A program made the position numbers and the translations under genes. The notes below the pieces were generated by a model. The model saw only the letters and a list, made by a program, of their open reading frames with translations, had not been told where the DNA came from and searched no databases. A DNA stretch of 64,000 nt from Combretum micranthum (Eukaryota > Streptophyta > Magnoliopsida > Myrtales > Combretaceae): the NCBI GenBank assembly GCA_024138025.1, contig JAMXBD010000823.1, positions 248,001 through 312,000 on the forward strand, read 5' to 3'. Positions 12,801 through 23,961 of the stretch are shown here, in pieces. The stretch's first letter is position 1. The number at the start of each line of letters is the position of its first letter.

Positions 12801-13265
12801 ATTTGTTTGATTAAACAACTTGTTTGAAATTTTGTTACAAGAAGTTATTTATGGAAATAGTTCTCACTAAGCCTGTTAGCTTATACCCCCATAGATATCT
12901 TTTGCAGTTTCCCTATTTGTGGTTGAGGCCATGAGGACCCTGCAGTCAGGTAATTTCTTTTCAGCTAAGGAAATCCTAGATGAAGTTTAGTGTTGGATAA
13001 GATGTACAATATTCTTGTGATAGATCTGTGATTAAGGGAAATGTCCCTAAGTTTGTAAGATCATTGATATAAGTAAATGAATATTATGAATCCTCTTTTC
13101 TTAATATGTTATTATATCTTCTTAAGCTTCATAATTCCATGTATGGTGCTCTCACACCTTACACTTAATATCAAAGCTTTTGGAAGTAGCTAAGGTTGTC
13201 ATACTTAAGCTTTAATATTGAGTGTGGTGGATTGTTACGTTTAGAATACCCTTTGGGGCGTGACA
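9817..13265 (+). mobile_element. Solo LTR, 3.4 kb, nested in Athila gag
   Basis: It starts TATAAACCCTC (first G of TGT mutated to A) and ends TTTGGGGCGTGACA. It aligns along its length with the solo LTR at 1522-4936. Flanks are GAAAT (9812-9816) and GGAAC (13266-13270), which differ by two transitions. If both descend from GGAAC, the gag frame reads through the junction without a break, supporting a true target duplication that has decayed. TATA box at 10513-10520. ORFs inside (10463-10744, 12483-12686) lie in LTR sequence and are not credible genes. Confidence 0.85.
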
Positions 13266-13778
13266 GGAACAGTTTAGAAAATTTTTGGAAGTTTTCAAAC
13301 AAATATTAATTTGCGTCTAGTGGATCCCCTATTTTAGATGCCAAAATATGCAAAGTTTTTTATGGAACTCGTTTCAAACAAAAGAAAACTGGAGGAGATA
13401 TCCATGGTGACACTTGGGAAGGACTGCTTAGTTGTCCTCCTTAATCAACATCCAAGAAAAAGAAAAGATCTAGGTAGTTTCATGATACCTTGTCTGATAG
13501 GGAACTTACCCATTGAAAGAGCTTTAGCAAATTTGAGGGTAAGTATAAATTTAATGCCCTACAACATTTTTGACAGATTAGAAGTTCATCTTATACTGGG
13601 GAGACCATTTTTGGCAATTGAAGGAGCTATCATAGATGAGAAAAAAGGGAAGTTAGCACTGCGCGTAGTGGACGATGAGATTGTTATAAAGCTATTAGAA
13701 AGCACCAAACAAGGGATGAATAATGACAATGATTGTTTTGCTGTAGAATCATTGTGTTGCACGAGCAAATTGGGTTGA
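13266..13778 (+). pseudogene. Athila gag C-terminus and protease remnant
   Basis: It opens with EQFRKFLEVFKQI, then MPKYAKFFMELVSNKRK, EEISMVTL, GSFMIPCLIGN and LILGRPFLAIEGAIIDEKKGK, in Athila order. The frame is open from 13338 to 13778. Two defects are clear. The protease active-site segment, normally D-L-G-A-S, reads N-L-R-V-S, losing the catalytic aspartate. About 50 residues expected between NIFDRLE and LILGRPF are missing, an in-frame deletion. It could not work as a protease. Confidence 0.8.
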
Positions 13779-13792
13779 TACTACAAACACAG

Positions 13793-14300
13793 AGAAAACG
13801 GTTAGAGGGGGCACTAGTGGTTGCCCGGTGCGACTACTCTGGTACTTAAGTTAGTCCACGGGTAAGGGTAATGTATCTATAATAGAGTGGAAAATTGCAT
13901 TCCCCCTTTGCCTTTATAGTGTTTAGGGTTATACTAGGATAGATTTCCTCCTGGCAGTTAACCTAGTATCCAAGGTGATGGAGATACTCTAGCTGAAGGG
14001 TCATGGCTTTGTGGCTTGTAGTGATGTTCCCTCCAATCACAAGGTGTGATTGGAGCACTCACTAGTTAGTCGAGCTTATGAGCTCGACGAGCCTTCCAAG
14101 GCGAGGGTTCATGGGGAGGCCTTACATGACGTTCCTTTGTGGAGCTATGGATCTCATTACCTTCCCAGGAGATTAGGACCTCGTAAGTAGTAGGCCATTC
14201 TTGAGCCAATCGATGTTATGGGGTTTCATGGCCCACGAGACCAAATGGATTGATGGTTGTATTTTACTGTCAATAAATTGGATTATTAAATTCTAAAGGC
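13793..14300 (+). other. Unexplained 0.5 kb segment between protease and RT
   Basis: Richer in G and C than its surroundings and full of stops in all plus-strand frames. It does not read as Athila spacer until the LDLCLS phrase at about 14332. It contains a palindrome-like patch around 14083-14103 (gagcttatgagctcgacgagc). It may be a small insertion or simply divergent spacer. Confidence 0.35.
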
Positions 14301-14309
14301 GATACAAAA

Positions 14310-16011
14310 TATGACTTGTGATGACACTTTGGACCTATGCTTAAGTAGGAGTAGTGTGGAGGACTCAAATTCATTTTGCAAGAAAGAATTAGTAGCGCAT
14401 GTTAAAGTAAATGGAGAAGTTATGAAAGATCAGCTGGAGGAGGAGATGAATAGAGATGACATCAAAAGATTAAGGACTTCGGTTGAATAGCTCCCTGAAC
14501 TAGAGATGAAAGAATTGCCCAATTACTAAGAATATGCATTCCTTGGAGAGAATTCTAAGTTACCTATTGTAATCTCCTCAAAACTTAGTATTGAATAGAA
14601 GGAAAAGTTGTTGAAAGTTTTGAGAGAACACAAGAGAGCAATAGCTTAGAAAATTGCTAATATTAAAGGTATAAGTCCATCATACTACACTCACAAAATT
14701 CTTGTGGAAGACAATGTTTAGTCGGTGGTGCAAACGTAAAGACAGCTGAATCCAAACATGAAGGAATTGGTGAAGAAAGAGGTAATGAAGTTGCTAGATG
14801 TTGGAATCAAATAACCCATTTCAAATAGTGCTTAGGTGAGTACAACTCAAGTGGTTCTAAAGAAAGGGGGAATGACAATTGTCTCCAACGAGAAAAATGA
14901 GCTCATTACTATGCACACTGTTGCAAGATGGTGAGGAAGCTCAATAACATCACTACGAAAGATCACTTTCCACTGCTTCCATAGACCAAATGCAAGAGAG
15001 GTTAGCAGGTCACGCTTTCTATTACTTCTTGGATGGTATATCAGGGTATTTTCAAATCCTACCAGCATCATAAGATCAGGAAAAGACCACTTTTACATAT
15101 CCCTATGGCACATTTTCTTACAAGAGGATGCCATCTAGTCTTTATAATGCCCCAACCACATTCCAACTATACATGGTGGCCATTTTTGAGGATTTGGAAG
15201 AAAATGTGATGGAGGTCTTATGGATGATTTTTCAGTGTTTGGCAATTCCTTTAATGGATGCCTCTTGAACCTGGAAAAAGTTTTGCAATGATGTAAAGAA
15301 ACAAACCTTATTCTAAACTGGGAAAAGTGCCACTTCATAGTAACTTAGGGCATTGTTTTGGGGCATAAAATCTCAAATCAAGGAATTTAAGTCGACACAG
15401 CCAAAGTCAAGGTCATTGAAAAATTACCACCACCAACTATAGTTAAAGTAATCAGGAAATTTTTAGGGCACATAATGTTATATTGAAGGTTTATAAAAGA
15501 TTTTTCAAAAATTGCACGACCCCTAATGAAACTCTCGAAGAAAGACACCTCATTCAACTTTAATGTGAATTGTCTAAAAGCTTTTAACTTGCTGAAGGAA
15601 CGGTTGATCAATGCACCAATCATGGTAGTACCAGATTGGAACTTACCCCGATGCTAGTGATTCGGCTATTAGAGCTATCTTAGGTCAACGAAAAAGATTG
15701 CCATTTCCAACCTATTCATTATGCAAGCAAAACTCTGACACTAGCACAAGCCAACTTCACCACAATCGACAAAGGAGTTGCTAGCAGTCATCTTCGCATT
15801 CGATAAATTCAGGTTATATGTGATCATTTCAAAAGTCATTGTTTATACTAATCATTCAACTTTGAAATACTTGTTAGTTAAAATTGATGCTATGACACGA
15901 TTGATTTGATGGATTCTATTATTACAAGAATTTGACTTAGAAATAAGGGATAAAAAAGGTAGTGAAAACCTTGCTATAGACCATTTATCTAGGCTAGACA
16001 ACTCCTTTTAG
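14310..16011 (+). pseudogene. Athila reverse transcriptase and RNase H remnant
   Basis: Recognisable in order: DLCLS, ELPNY*EYAFLGEN, VISSKL, EKLLKVLREHKRAIA, KGISPSYYTHKILVE, LNPNMKELVKKEVMKLLD, VVLKKGGMTIV, a shifted piece matching FLDGISGYFQI, the catalytic LMDDFSVFGNSF (about 15219-15255), NLILNWEKCHF, LGHKIS, then RNase H ([32 protein letters not shown]). More than ten stops and several frameshifts break it. The DD pair of the RT active site survives, but the enzyme cannot be made. Confidence 0.85.
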
Positions 16012-16029
16012 ACCAATTACAGAAGAAGA

Positions 16030-17400
16030 AATCAATGATGAGTTTCCTCAGGAGAGTCTCTATTTTGTTTACACTGTAAGTGATGACCCTGAACCATGGT
16101 TTGCTAACATTGCTAATTATTTAGTTGACAATGAACCCCCCATAGAGTTAGATTATAATCAAAGAAAAAGATTCTTTACTAATTTAAAACATTACTTTTG
16201 GGAAGATCCATTTTCATTTCATTTTTGTTCTAAGAAAATGATGTATCACATAAATAAGGACAAAAAATTTTGGATCACTGCCATGCCGGCCTAACTAGAA
16301 GCCATTACAATGCAAATGGAGTAGGTCACAAGGTGTTAGAAGCAAGCTTCCATTAGCCATCGATTTTTTAGGATGCCTAAATATTTGTAGCAAATTTTGA
16401 TCAATGCTAGAGAGTGGAGAATATCTCAAAGAGAGATGAAATGACTCAAAAAATCATTTTAGAATGTGAAATTTTTTATGTTTAGGGCATTGATTTCATG
16501 GGACCATTCCCTAACTATTTTAGTAACAAATATATCTTAGTAGCAGTAGATTACATGTCAACATGAGTAGAAGCTCAAGCCTTACCTACTAATGATGCTA
16601 GAGTAGTCATAAAATTTTTGAAAAAGTTATTTTCAAGATTCAGATATCCTGGAACTTTTATTAGTGATGTGGGCACTCATTTTTGCAACATATAGATTGA
16701 AAAAGTTTTTAAACATTATGGAGTGCATCATAGGGTTGCCACACCCTATGACCTTCAAACGAGTGAACAAGATGAGGTCTCTAATAGAGAACTTAAGTGA
16801 ATCTTGGAAAAAGCAGTTGCAACAAACAGAAAAGACTAGGCTAAAAAATTGGATGATGCATTATGAGCTTATAAAATTGCTTTTAAAACACCCTTGAGGA
16901 TAAACACCTTATAGGTCATATATGGGAAGGTATACGATCTACTAGTAGAACTTGAACACATACAATATTAGGCAATCAAATTGCTAAATCATAATCTAAA
17001 GGCTGTCAGAAAGCATAAGTTGTATCAAATCAATGAATTAGATGAACTATGCTTGAACGGTTATAAGAACAATAGGTTGTATAATGAGAAGGTTAAAAAA
17101 TGGAATGATGCAAAAGTAAAGCACCCACATAAATTTAAGAAAGGAGACTTGGTTCTGCTATTCAATTTCAAACTAACACTTTTTCCTGGAAAACTCAAGT
17201 CTAGATAGTCAGGCCCGTTCAGAGTTAAAAAAGTCTATCACCATGATGCCATAGGGGTTGAAAACTCTGATAATGAAAGGTTTAAGGTCAATGGGAAGAG
17301 ATTTAAACCCTATCAAGGACTATCACAAAGATTTGGGATAGATGGAGGAGTTACACTTGGCATAAGCTCTTTGAGCCTTAGAGGAGGTTTTGTCAAGCTA
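16030..17400 (+). pseudogene. Athila integrase remnant
   Basis: It begins with the pre-integrase phrase EPWFANIANYLVDNEPP and FFTNLKHYFWEDPF, then GIDFMGPFPNYF.NKYILVAVDY, ALPTNDARVVIKFL and TPYD, equivalents of the catalytic core. It ends with an open piece at 16981-17208 (INELDELCLNGYKNNRLYNE, FKKGDLVLLFN, FPGKLKSR). Stops and frameshifts occur throughout. The His/Cys zinc-binding segment is largely corrupted near 16280-16400. Confidence 0.82.
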
Positions 17401-18576
17401 ACGATATTAATAAGCGCTTAATGGGAGGCAACCCATTTCTAACTTGTAGTCTTTTTCACTAACTTATAATTTTTAGGAAAAAAGCAAATCTTGATTGAAG
17501 AATGATGCTCAAGGTAGAATAAAATCATTTTTTCGAGATCGAGAATAGGAACATGAAAGAAGCTGTGCATAAAAGGTTCAAGGAAAGCCTAAATCTACCT
17601 AATAATTTTGGGCATGGTTTAACCTGCAATTAGGTTACCATAATTTTTTTTATTTTTCACAGGTTCCACCATAGCTCTAATCAAGCCCATCGTTACTGCT
17701 AATGTTTTTCCATATTTGCCTTAAGTCTTAAATAACTTAAATCAAGAAGGTAACCAAGTCCGTGATCTTCAATATAACCTCAACATGTGATTCCAAATAA
17801 AGAAGTTTTTTAAAACTCTTGATCCTTAAAATTTTGCAATGCACTTTAAATTTCTGATTTCATGTGTCTAAGGAAAAAGAAAAAATGTGAACGGTAATTG
17901 GATTGATGATAATATAGAATCTTAGGTCACGAACAATGATTCGATTGATGATAAAGAAAGAGAATTTTTGGTTCAATTTTCCACCTTAACGATAGAAAAA
18001 AGATTGATCAGATTCTATTCATCATGTTTTAAACATTGAGGGCATTTGGCTAAAAAAAAAAAAAAACCATTGAGGGCAATGTTTAGTTTAAGCGTAGGGG
18101 AAGAGATTTACACAAAATGAAGGGTGGAGATGGATGTTAATAATTGCTTGAGAATAAAGTAAACATGCTTCTTTAATCATTCTTTCCTCCACAATTATAA
18201 GAAAATAATGAAATGGTAAAATTGACCAAAATTTTTTAAATTTTGAAATAAAATCACCAAATAACTCGATTGAGCTTAGTAGTGAACAACATTGTCCTAC
18301 CTTGGAGTTAGCTTTACTTTGTTAAAATCACTCTATGATATCTATGTAAAGTAGTTTTACTTGTTATTTAACTTGATAATTTAGAGTTGGAATATGCTTA
18401 AGATTCTTAGTAAGGCTACTCAATTAATTATTAAAAGACTGATTTATATGCTTTTCAATTAGTCATTCTGAAAGCCTTATAGTCTCTAATGAAGGATCGA
18501 ATGATACTTTCAACTTGATGATTTTCCTTGTGCTTTATTTGAAATTAAAAATTAAAATGAAATTGACATGCGCTTA
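17401..18576 (+). other. Athila post-integrase region, non-coding
   Basis: No envelope-like or other ORF is recognisable. An A-run lies near 18052-18066. Confidence 0.5.
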
Positions 18577-18955
18577 GAGCTGATATGGGCAAGGGTTGGC
18601 CCTTAAAAGCAGTTTCTTGACCTCTCTATCAATTTTAAATAAGCCATAAAAGAAAGAAAATTCATGTTTAGTTAATATGAGCAAGATTTGGTCCCTCAGA
18701 AGATTCAGGCTTGACTCCTTTATTAATCGAATCATGAAAGGAAAAAAAAGAGAAGAAGAAAATAGTTTTTAGCATAAGCAAGACTTAGTCCCTTGGATAA
18801 GCAAGGTCTAACTCTTCTACTAATAACTAACGAAATCAAATGAAATCAAAAAGTACTTAAAAAAGGCTAGCTAATATAAGCAGGGATTAATCTCTCAAAA
18901 GAGCAATTTCTTGATCCCTCTATCAGCTCAGCTATATTAAAGAAAGAGAAAGATA
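18577..18955 (+). repeat. Imperfect tandem repeats in Athila 3' region (~4 units of ~95 bp)
   Basis: Four diverged units each hold 'ata(t/a)gggcaag..ttggtccct..' followed by 'cttgac(c/t)..ct.tatcaa' and an A/G-rich tail. Units start near 18582, 18676, 18772 and 18870. Tandem repeats of this kind are known from the 3' regions of Tat/Athila elements. Confidence 0.65.
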
Positions 18956-19405
18956 TGGGAACAATGCTGGAAGTACAAATAAGGAAAGTGATTTAATGGA
19001 TAAGTTGATGTGTATGCCTGCACACTTGAGTGTAATGCTTATAGTGATGATTAAGAGACTATATACTTTAAATATAAGGGGATAAAGTTGATAAAGTCTC
19101 TTTTACTTCATTTGATTTTTTGAATAATTTTTTCTTTAAATTTTAACTTAAACAATAAGGATAAAGGCTTATCTACATGGATAAATCTAGTAACTTTAGC
19201 AAAAGTAACTTTTTTCACATGATATAATAGAATTGTATCGAGTTATTTCTACAATGGAGTGTTAAGTTTAGTGGTGATTGATTGTAATTAATCGGTCAAC
19301 TTCCATTCATGACTTTTTTTATCCTATTCAAGAAGATTTGCTTTGATGATTTAAATGATGGTTTGCTTGAGGACAAGCAAAAGCTTAAGTGGTGTGTGTG
19401 TGTGT

Positions 19406-19429
19406 GGGGGGGGGGTGCGGGGGGAGGTT
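19406..19429 (+). other. Polypurine tract of Athila
   Basis: A G-rich run interrupted by one TGC ends GGGGGGAGGTT directly before the 3' LTR start TGATAAC. This is the expected position of the plus-strand primer. It is preceded by a (TG)n stretch. Confidence 0.7.
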
Positions 19430-21528
19430 TGATAACTTATTTACTCTATCCAACCTGTAGAATTTATGCTTTATCCAATCTATTTTTAGATGAATTCCTA
19501 TGATTCTGTGCTATCATTGTGAATACGTTGTTTTCACCTCCAAAGCTTATAAAAGGAAGAAATAAAGTGATTTAAATCAAGATTGGAACAACAACAAAAA
19601 TGTTTGAAAACATTTTCCAACCGCAGCCCAAAGATCCTAACCGAGGGCAAGAAAATAAGGTAAGTCCAAATCACACCTTCAATCTAGATCGTGATTTGCA
19701 CTGAGAGGAGTGCTTATAATTCAAGAACACAACCTTAATTGCACCCAAAGTCGCACCTGCAATTTTGACTGTAGTACAAACTAACTCTAAATCACACCTC
19801 TAATGAAAAAGATACAGCCTATATCACGACCAACCTTCGAGCCCGTGATCCAAGCTGTGAAAAGTGACCCTATCTTGGTTGTTATGCACATGCTGCCCTA
19901 AAATAAAGTGCATAAAGATATGGACAAAACCACTAAAAAGAATCTACTATGTCAATGAATAATCTCTTCATGATTCTCTGTGTCAGTCGTCCAAATATAA
20001 ATGTGTAGAGGCATTGTAAAACATATATTGTACCATATGTAACAAATTCCCAACATTGTATAGAGTAGAGAGAGGATTTTTAGTTAAAAAAACCTTTCTT
20101 TTTGTTAGAGATTTAAGTTTTCTAGGTAATTTCATATTAACTCGACATTTTGTTTTTGTAAGATCTTGTGCTTAATCAGTAATACTTATCTTTATATCAT
20201 ATCATTTCTCTTGAATCTGTGTTTAATGTTCATATCCATCGAGAAATAATCATTTTAACTTAAGGTTTTGTGAATCCAAGACCTGATTCATGTAATTTCA
20301 ATGGATTTTAATTTAAAATTGATTGAGTACTTATAGTTAGTAGCCTAAACCCTAACTCGTGAGTTTATGTGAGCGCACCATGTAGATTCATGTCTAATTT
20401 TAATTGAACAGTTTGAGAGATCATTCTTTTTAATAGATTTAAGATGCTAATGAAGTTGCTCATAATCATCTAGATATAGGGATGGTAAAACTTTTTGTCA
20501 TTTGATTTTGATATCATAAAAATAGGTTTTAAATCAAATGATTCTTAAACTTCATGCGTATCTAAATTGCTGATAGCTTATGAAGAGATTCCAATGGTTT
20601 GATCTAGATCTAAAGTTTCTAACCTTGAGAGAGGTTTTAGCTTTCCTTAGTGAATCGAACGGTACAAGTATACCTAGTTAACAACTCTATGAGTTTGTTA
20701 AGAAATCATATGATAAGGACTTGGTGAAACAAAACTTAAGCTAATTATTGCATTAATAACACCTATTTCATAACTTTGTCCTGAAAACATGTATATATTT
20801 AGGCCCCGTTTGTTTCAATTAAAATATTTTTTAGGAAAACGTCTCTTTCATTCTTCCGTGTTTGTTTAAGAAAAAATAGGACAATTAATGAAAAATAGTT
20901 TCCTTTGTCTTGGAAAACATAAACTTTTCATAATTTTTTTTTTGGAAAACGACTTATGGAATATAAATGTCTAAGTCATTTTTTATCGATTTACGAGTCC
21001 ATCTACTAATCATTACTATCCAAAAACATTTATTATTAATTTTTAAAATATTTTTCTTTTAAGTAGATTCATGTCTCATTATAATATATGTAATTTTTTC
21101 ATTTTTTATACTTAATATATATGAGTTACCTCAAAACTGTAAACAAAGGAAAAGTATTTTCATTAAATTAGCCAAAAATTTGAAAATATGTTACTTTTCT
21201 AGAAAACTTTTATAAAGAAAAACTATTTTCATTAACAAATACTTTTCATCAAAACAAACAAGGCCTTAGTTTTAACTTAGCTTTAGCTTTTTGTTGTTCA
21301 TAATTTCTTCTAAGTTTTTTTGGCTAGATAATAGTGAAAAATGAGTATGGTAGGTGCTAATAATCCTTAAGGAATGAGATTTAATACTTTATATGCTACT
21401 TTGATAGGTATACTTGCCTATGTAGTGATTGCGACTGAAGTTGAACATAATCTATTAGTAATCTTTATAAATTTGAAAACTTCAGCTTCGTGTGTATTTT
21501 ATATGAAGAGCAAAAGAGACCCACCACA
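19430..21528 (+). repeat. Athila 3' LTR, interrupted by a MITE
   Basis: Starts TGATAACTTATT and ends CCACCACA. It pairs with 7362-8999. The extra length is accounted for by the MITE at 20802-21265 and its TTA duplication. Confidence 0.88.
20802..21265. mobile_element. Tourist/PIF-Harbinger-like MITE
   Basis: 464 bp with terminal inverted repeats GGCCCCGTTTGTTT and GGCCTTGTTTGTTT (from the other end). It is flanked by TTA on both sides (20799-20801 and 21266-21268), the 3-bp target duplication of this superfamily. The other Athila LTR shows the empty site, with a single TTA (in tatacttagttttaac). No coding capacity. Confidence 0.9.
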
Positions 21529-21534
21529 AACTAA

Positions 21535-22470
21535 ACAAAAATAAATGAATAACTAAACAAATCAAGTAATATAACAAGAAGGACAAGGTAATTGGTTAAA
21601 GAGTGCTCTTCAGACCAGACCAAGGATCGAAGACGAGTCAACAATTGTGGTCTTCAGACCTACAAAAATGAGGAAATTATGGCCTATCTCTCTCTTGGTG
21701 GTTGGTGTAGGTTTGGTAAAGATGTGGGTTTCAGCAGGTGATGGTGGTTATGAAAGTTCAATCATATTTCTAATGGTAGGTTAACGCTGTGAGCAAAGTA
21801 GTAGATGGTGAAGTTTGGGTTAGGTTCATGTTATGATGGTGTTTGGGGTTAGAGCCATTGAGGTTGGTGATTGTGTTTATGTCTATTGAGGTTGTAGCGG
21901 TCATTTGGTCGTTTGGGTAATGTGTATTGGTGTTGGGATTTATGGAGTGGCATCGCAAGACTTAGGTTTGGTGAAGGTAATGGGTATTTGGTTGTTGATG
22001 GTGGCAGTCTAGTGTTTATGGATTTGTATTCGTGTTGGATTAACGACAATGGATTTAGACTATGTTGGAGTCGATGTTTAGAAGTTGAGTGGCTGAGGTA
22101 GTTGTTTGAGAGATGGTGAGAGAGAGGGTGACCATGAAGATTAAGAGGGTTGTAAGAGAGAGCTAAAGAGACGAGGATGTTGGGGTTAAGGAGCGAAAGC
22201 TCCAGAAAGAGAGATGACTAAGAAAATAATAGAGGAAAAGAGGATGAGAGTCCAAAAACTCATTATCATAGATTAAATTGGTCATTACGTAAAGACTAGC
22301 AATCAAATTCAGTTATAGAACTTGATGAGTCAAGGGTCACGAGAACTTAAAAATTTTTAAATTTCAAAATTTTGAACGATGATTTTAAAATCCACTTATT
22401 ATTAATGGTAATTAAATGAATGTTCAAATGCTTTTTAGAAAAAATTTGGAATTTTTTAACCTTGAGACAA
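21535..22470. other. Intergenic stretch, no convincing gene
   Basis: A G/T-rich patch at 21680-22130 yields short overlapping ORFs on both strands. They share no protein features and look like by-products of the base skew. No element could be named. Confidence 0.4.
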
Positions 22471-22528
22471 GCATTGAACCCTCGACTTTCCCTTTTCTAT
22501 AGTAGCACCTTTACCCACTGAGCTAGCC
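22471..22528 (-). repeat. tRNA-like head, possible SINE
   Basis: On the minus strand, GGCTAGCTCAGTGGGTAA fits the RNA polymerase III box A (TRGCNNAGYNGG). About 30 bases later GGGTTCAATGC resembles box B. The region does not fold as a normal tRNA gene with a clear anticodon arm. An AT-rich body follows on that strand, so a tRNA-derived SINE fragment is the most likely reading. Confidence 0.35.
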
Positions 22529-23132
22529 TTGTTTTTAGCTTTTTGGGCTATCTTGTCAGTTTATTTGTTTCATCATATTTTGGTCATTTTGGCATCATAT
22601 TTTTATCGTTTTCAAACAAATGTTTGTTAAGAAATATATGTCGACAAAAATCTAATAGTTTTACTCATAAACTAATCAAACAAATATAATACAGATATAG
22701 TATAGATAAGTTATAGATTTATATCAGACATAAATACGATATAAATAAAAATCCAACAATCCAAACATACCCTTAAGCAAGATTGAGCTAGGCCCAATTT
22801 GCATTTAAACAAAAACGGGCCAAATTCGATTTAAGATAAGGATCCAATCCAAATTATAAAGAGAGCCCAACATGCTATAAAATTAAGCCTATAATAAAAT
22901 CTAAAATAAATTATCCTTTATATTTTTCCTTTTTAAATTTTTTTCCTTTTTGAAATACTTTTATTTATAAGTATAATTGCTAAAAGAGGGGGATTTCCAA
23001 AAAAAAAAATAATTTTTCTAATCTTTATATTCATCTCTTTTTTCTTTTTTGTATTTTTATCATTTTTAATTTAAAAATAATTATTTTTTATATTTTTTAA
23101 GGGGCAAAAATGGGGTTATCGACAAACTGAAA
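22529..23132. other. AT-rich stretch, no gene seen
   Basis: Contains several oligo-T and oligo-A runs; nothing recognised. Confidence 0.4.
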
Positions 23133-23140
23133 CCTACTGC

Positions 23141-23953
23141 TAGGGGTAGGCAAAAAAACCGATCGAACCAAACCAATTCAAACCGAAAATATGGTTTTTT
23201 TTTTCATGGTTCGGTTTTAAATTTTTCAAATCCGAACCAATTCGTAAGTTTATGGTTTGGTTTGGAAGGTAAACCAAACCAATCTATAAAACCGAACCAA
23301 ACTGTTTTAAAAAAATATAATAATATTTTACTATATGTTTATATGATTTCATTTGATATTTATTATTTGGTGAATATTAATTAAAATCAACTTATCCTTT
23401 TATAAATTTTTTTTAAACTCATGTTATGTAATTTTTTGTTGATGATGAACTATTGTTTTTTTTTTAATAGCTTTGACTTTGTAAAGTATGAAATTTATTT
23501 ATTCAGTTATAAACTTTCATTATATATTAATTGTTTAATATATTTTGTCAGCTGGCCATTTTATTCATTGATGAATTTTTTATATTAAAAATCATAAATT
23601 ATGATTTACTATGTATTTGTTAGTGAATGTATTTTATTGGTGGATAATTGATTTTATAAAGAATTATAGATTAAAAGTATGATAAATTTATAAAGTATTT
23701 TGTTATGGTTTATAATATCAACTTTGTAAAATGATATAAATATTTAAGAATCTACACAAATGTAAAAAAACTAGAATAAGAAAAATTTTTAGTTAGAATT
23801 TTGATTTAAACCGTAATCCAAACCGAACCAAACCGTTATTTAATGGTTTAAAAAATTTATAATCCGAACCAAATCGTTACTTAATGATTTGGTTTGGGAT
23901 GGAAAAAAAACGAAACCATAAATTATGGTTTGGTTTTTCCGTGCTCACCCCTA
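23141..23953. mobile_element. Non-autonomous hAT-like element (copy 1)
   Basis: 813 bp, with termini TAGGGGTAGGCA and (from the right) TAGGGGTGAGCA. The subterminal regions are rich in GGTTTGGTT/AACCAAACC in opposite orientations. The flanking octamers CCTACTGC (23133-23140) and CCTACAGC (23954-23961) match at 7 of 8 positions, fitting the 8-bp target duplication of the hAT superfamily. There is no transposase. It aligns over most of its length with the element split at 36378-42268 and, reversed, with 46837-48041. Confidence 0.82.
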
Positions 23954-23961
23954 CCTACAGC

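Larger units (their letters stand above)
7362..21528 (+). mobile_element. Athila-type Ty3/gypsy retrotransposon, decayed, with two nested insertions
   Basis: Two direct LTRs (7362-8999 and 19430-21528) flank a degenerate PBS, gag, protease, RT-RNase H, integrase, a long non-coding 3' region and a G-rich PPT. Protein phrases match the Athila/Tat branch: RSRKQL and EISMVTLGKDC in gag, YAFLGEN before RT, DDFSVFGNSF in [18 protein letters not shown] at the end of RNase H and FPGKLKSR after integrase. Every domain carries stops or frameshifts. Without the solo LTR (9817-13265) and MITE (20802-21265) the element would be about 10.2 kb, normal for Athila. The string AAACTAA is present at both outer edges (7354-7360 and 21528-21534), consistent with a target duplication. 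No envelope-like ORF is recognisable. Confidence 0.9.

Noticed and set aside
1522..13265. The two 3.4 kb LTRs as a 5'/3' pair of one retrotransposon
   Set aside because: Each has its own flanking duplication (GAGAA; GAAAT/GGAAC), and the second lies inside Athila gag while the first lies outside Athila, so they are separate solo LTRs.
21770..22101. Three overlapping short ORFs on both strands
   Set aside because: Arise from a G/T-rich skewed patch with few stops; no conserved protein features.
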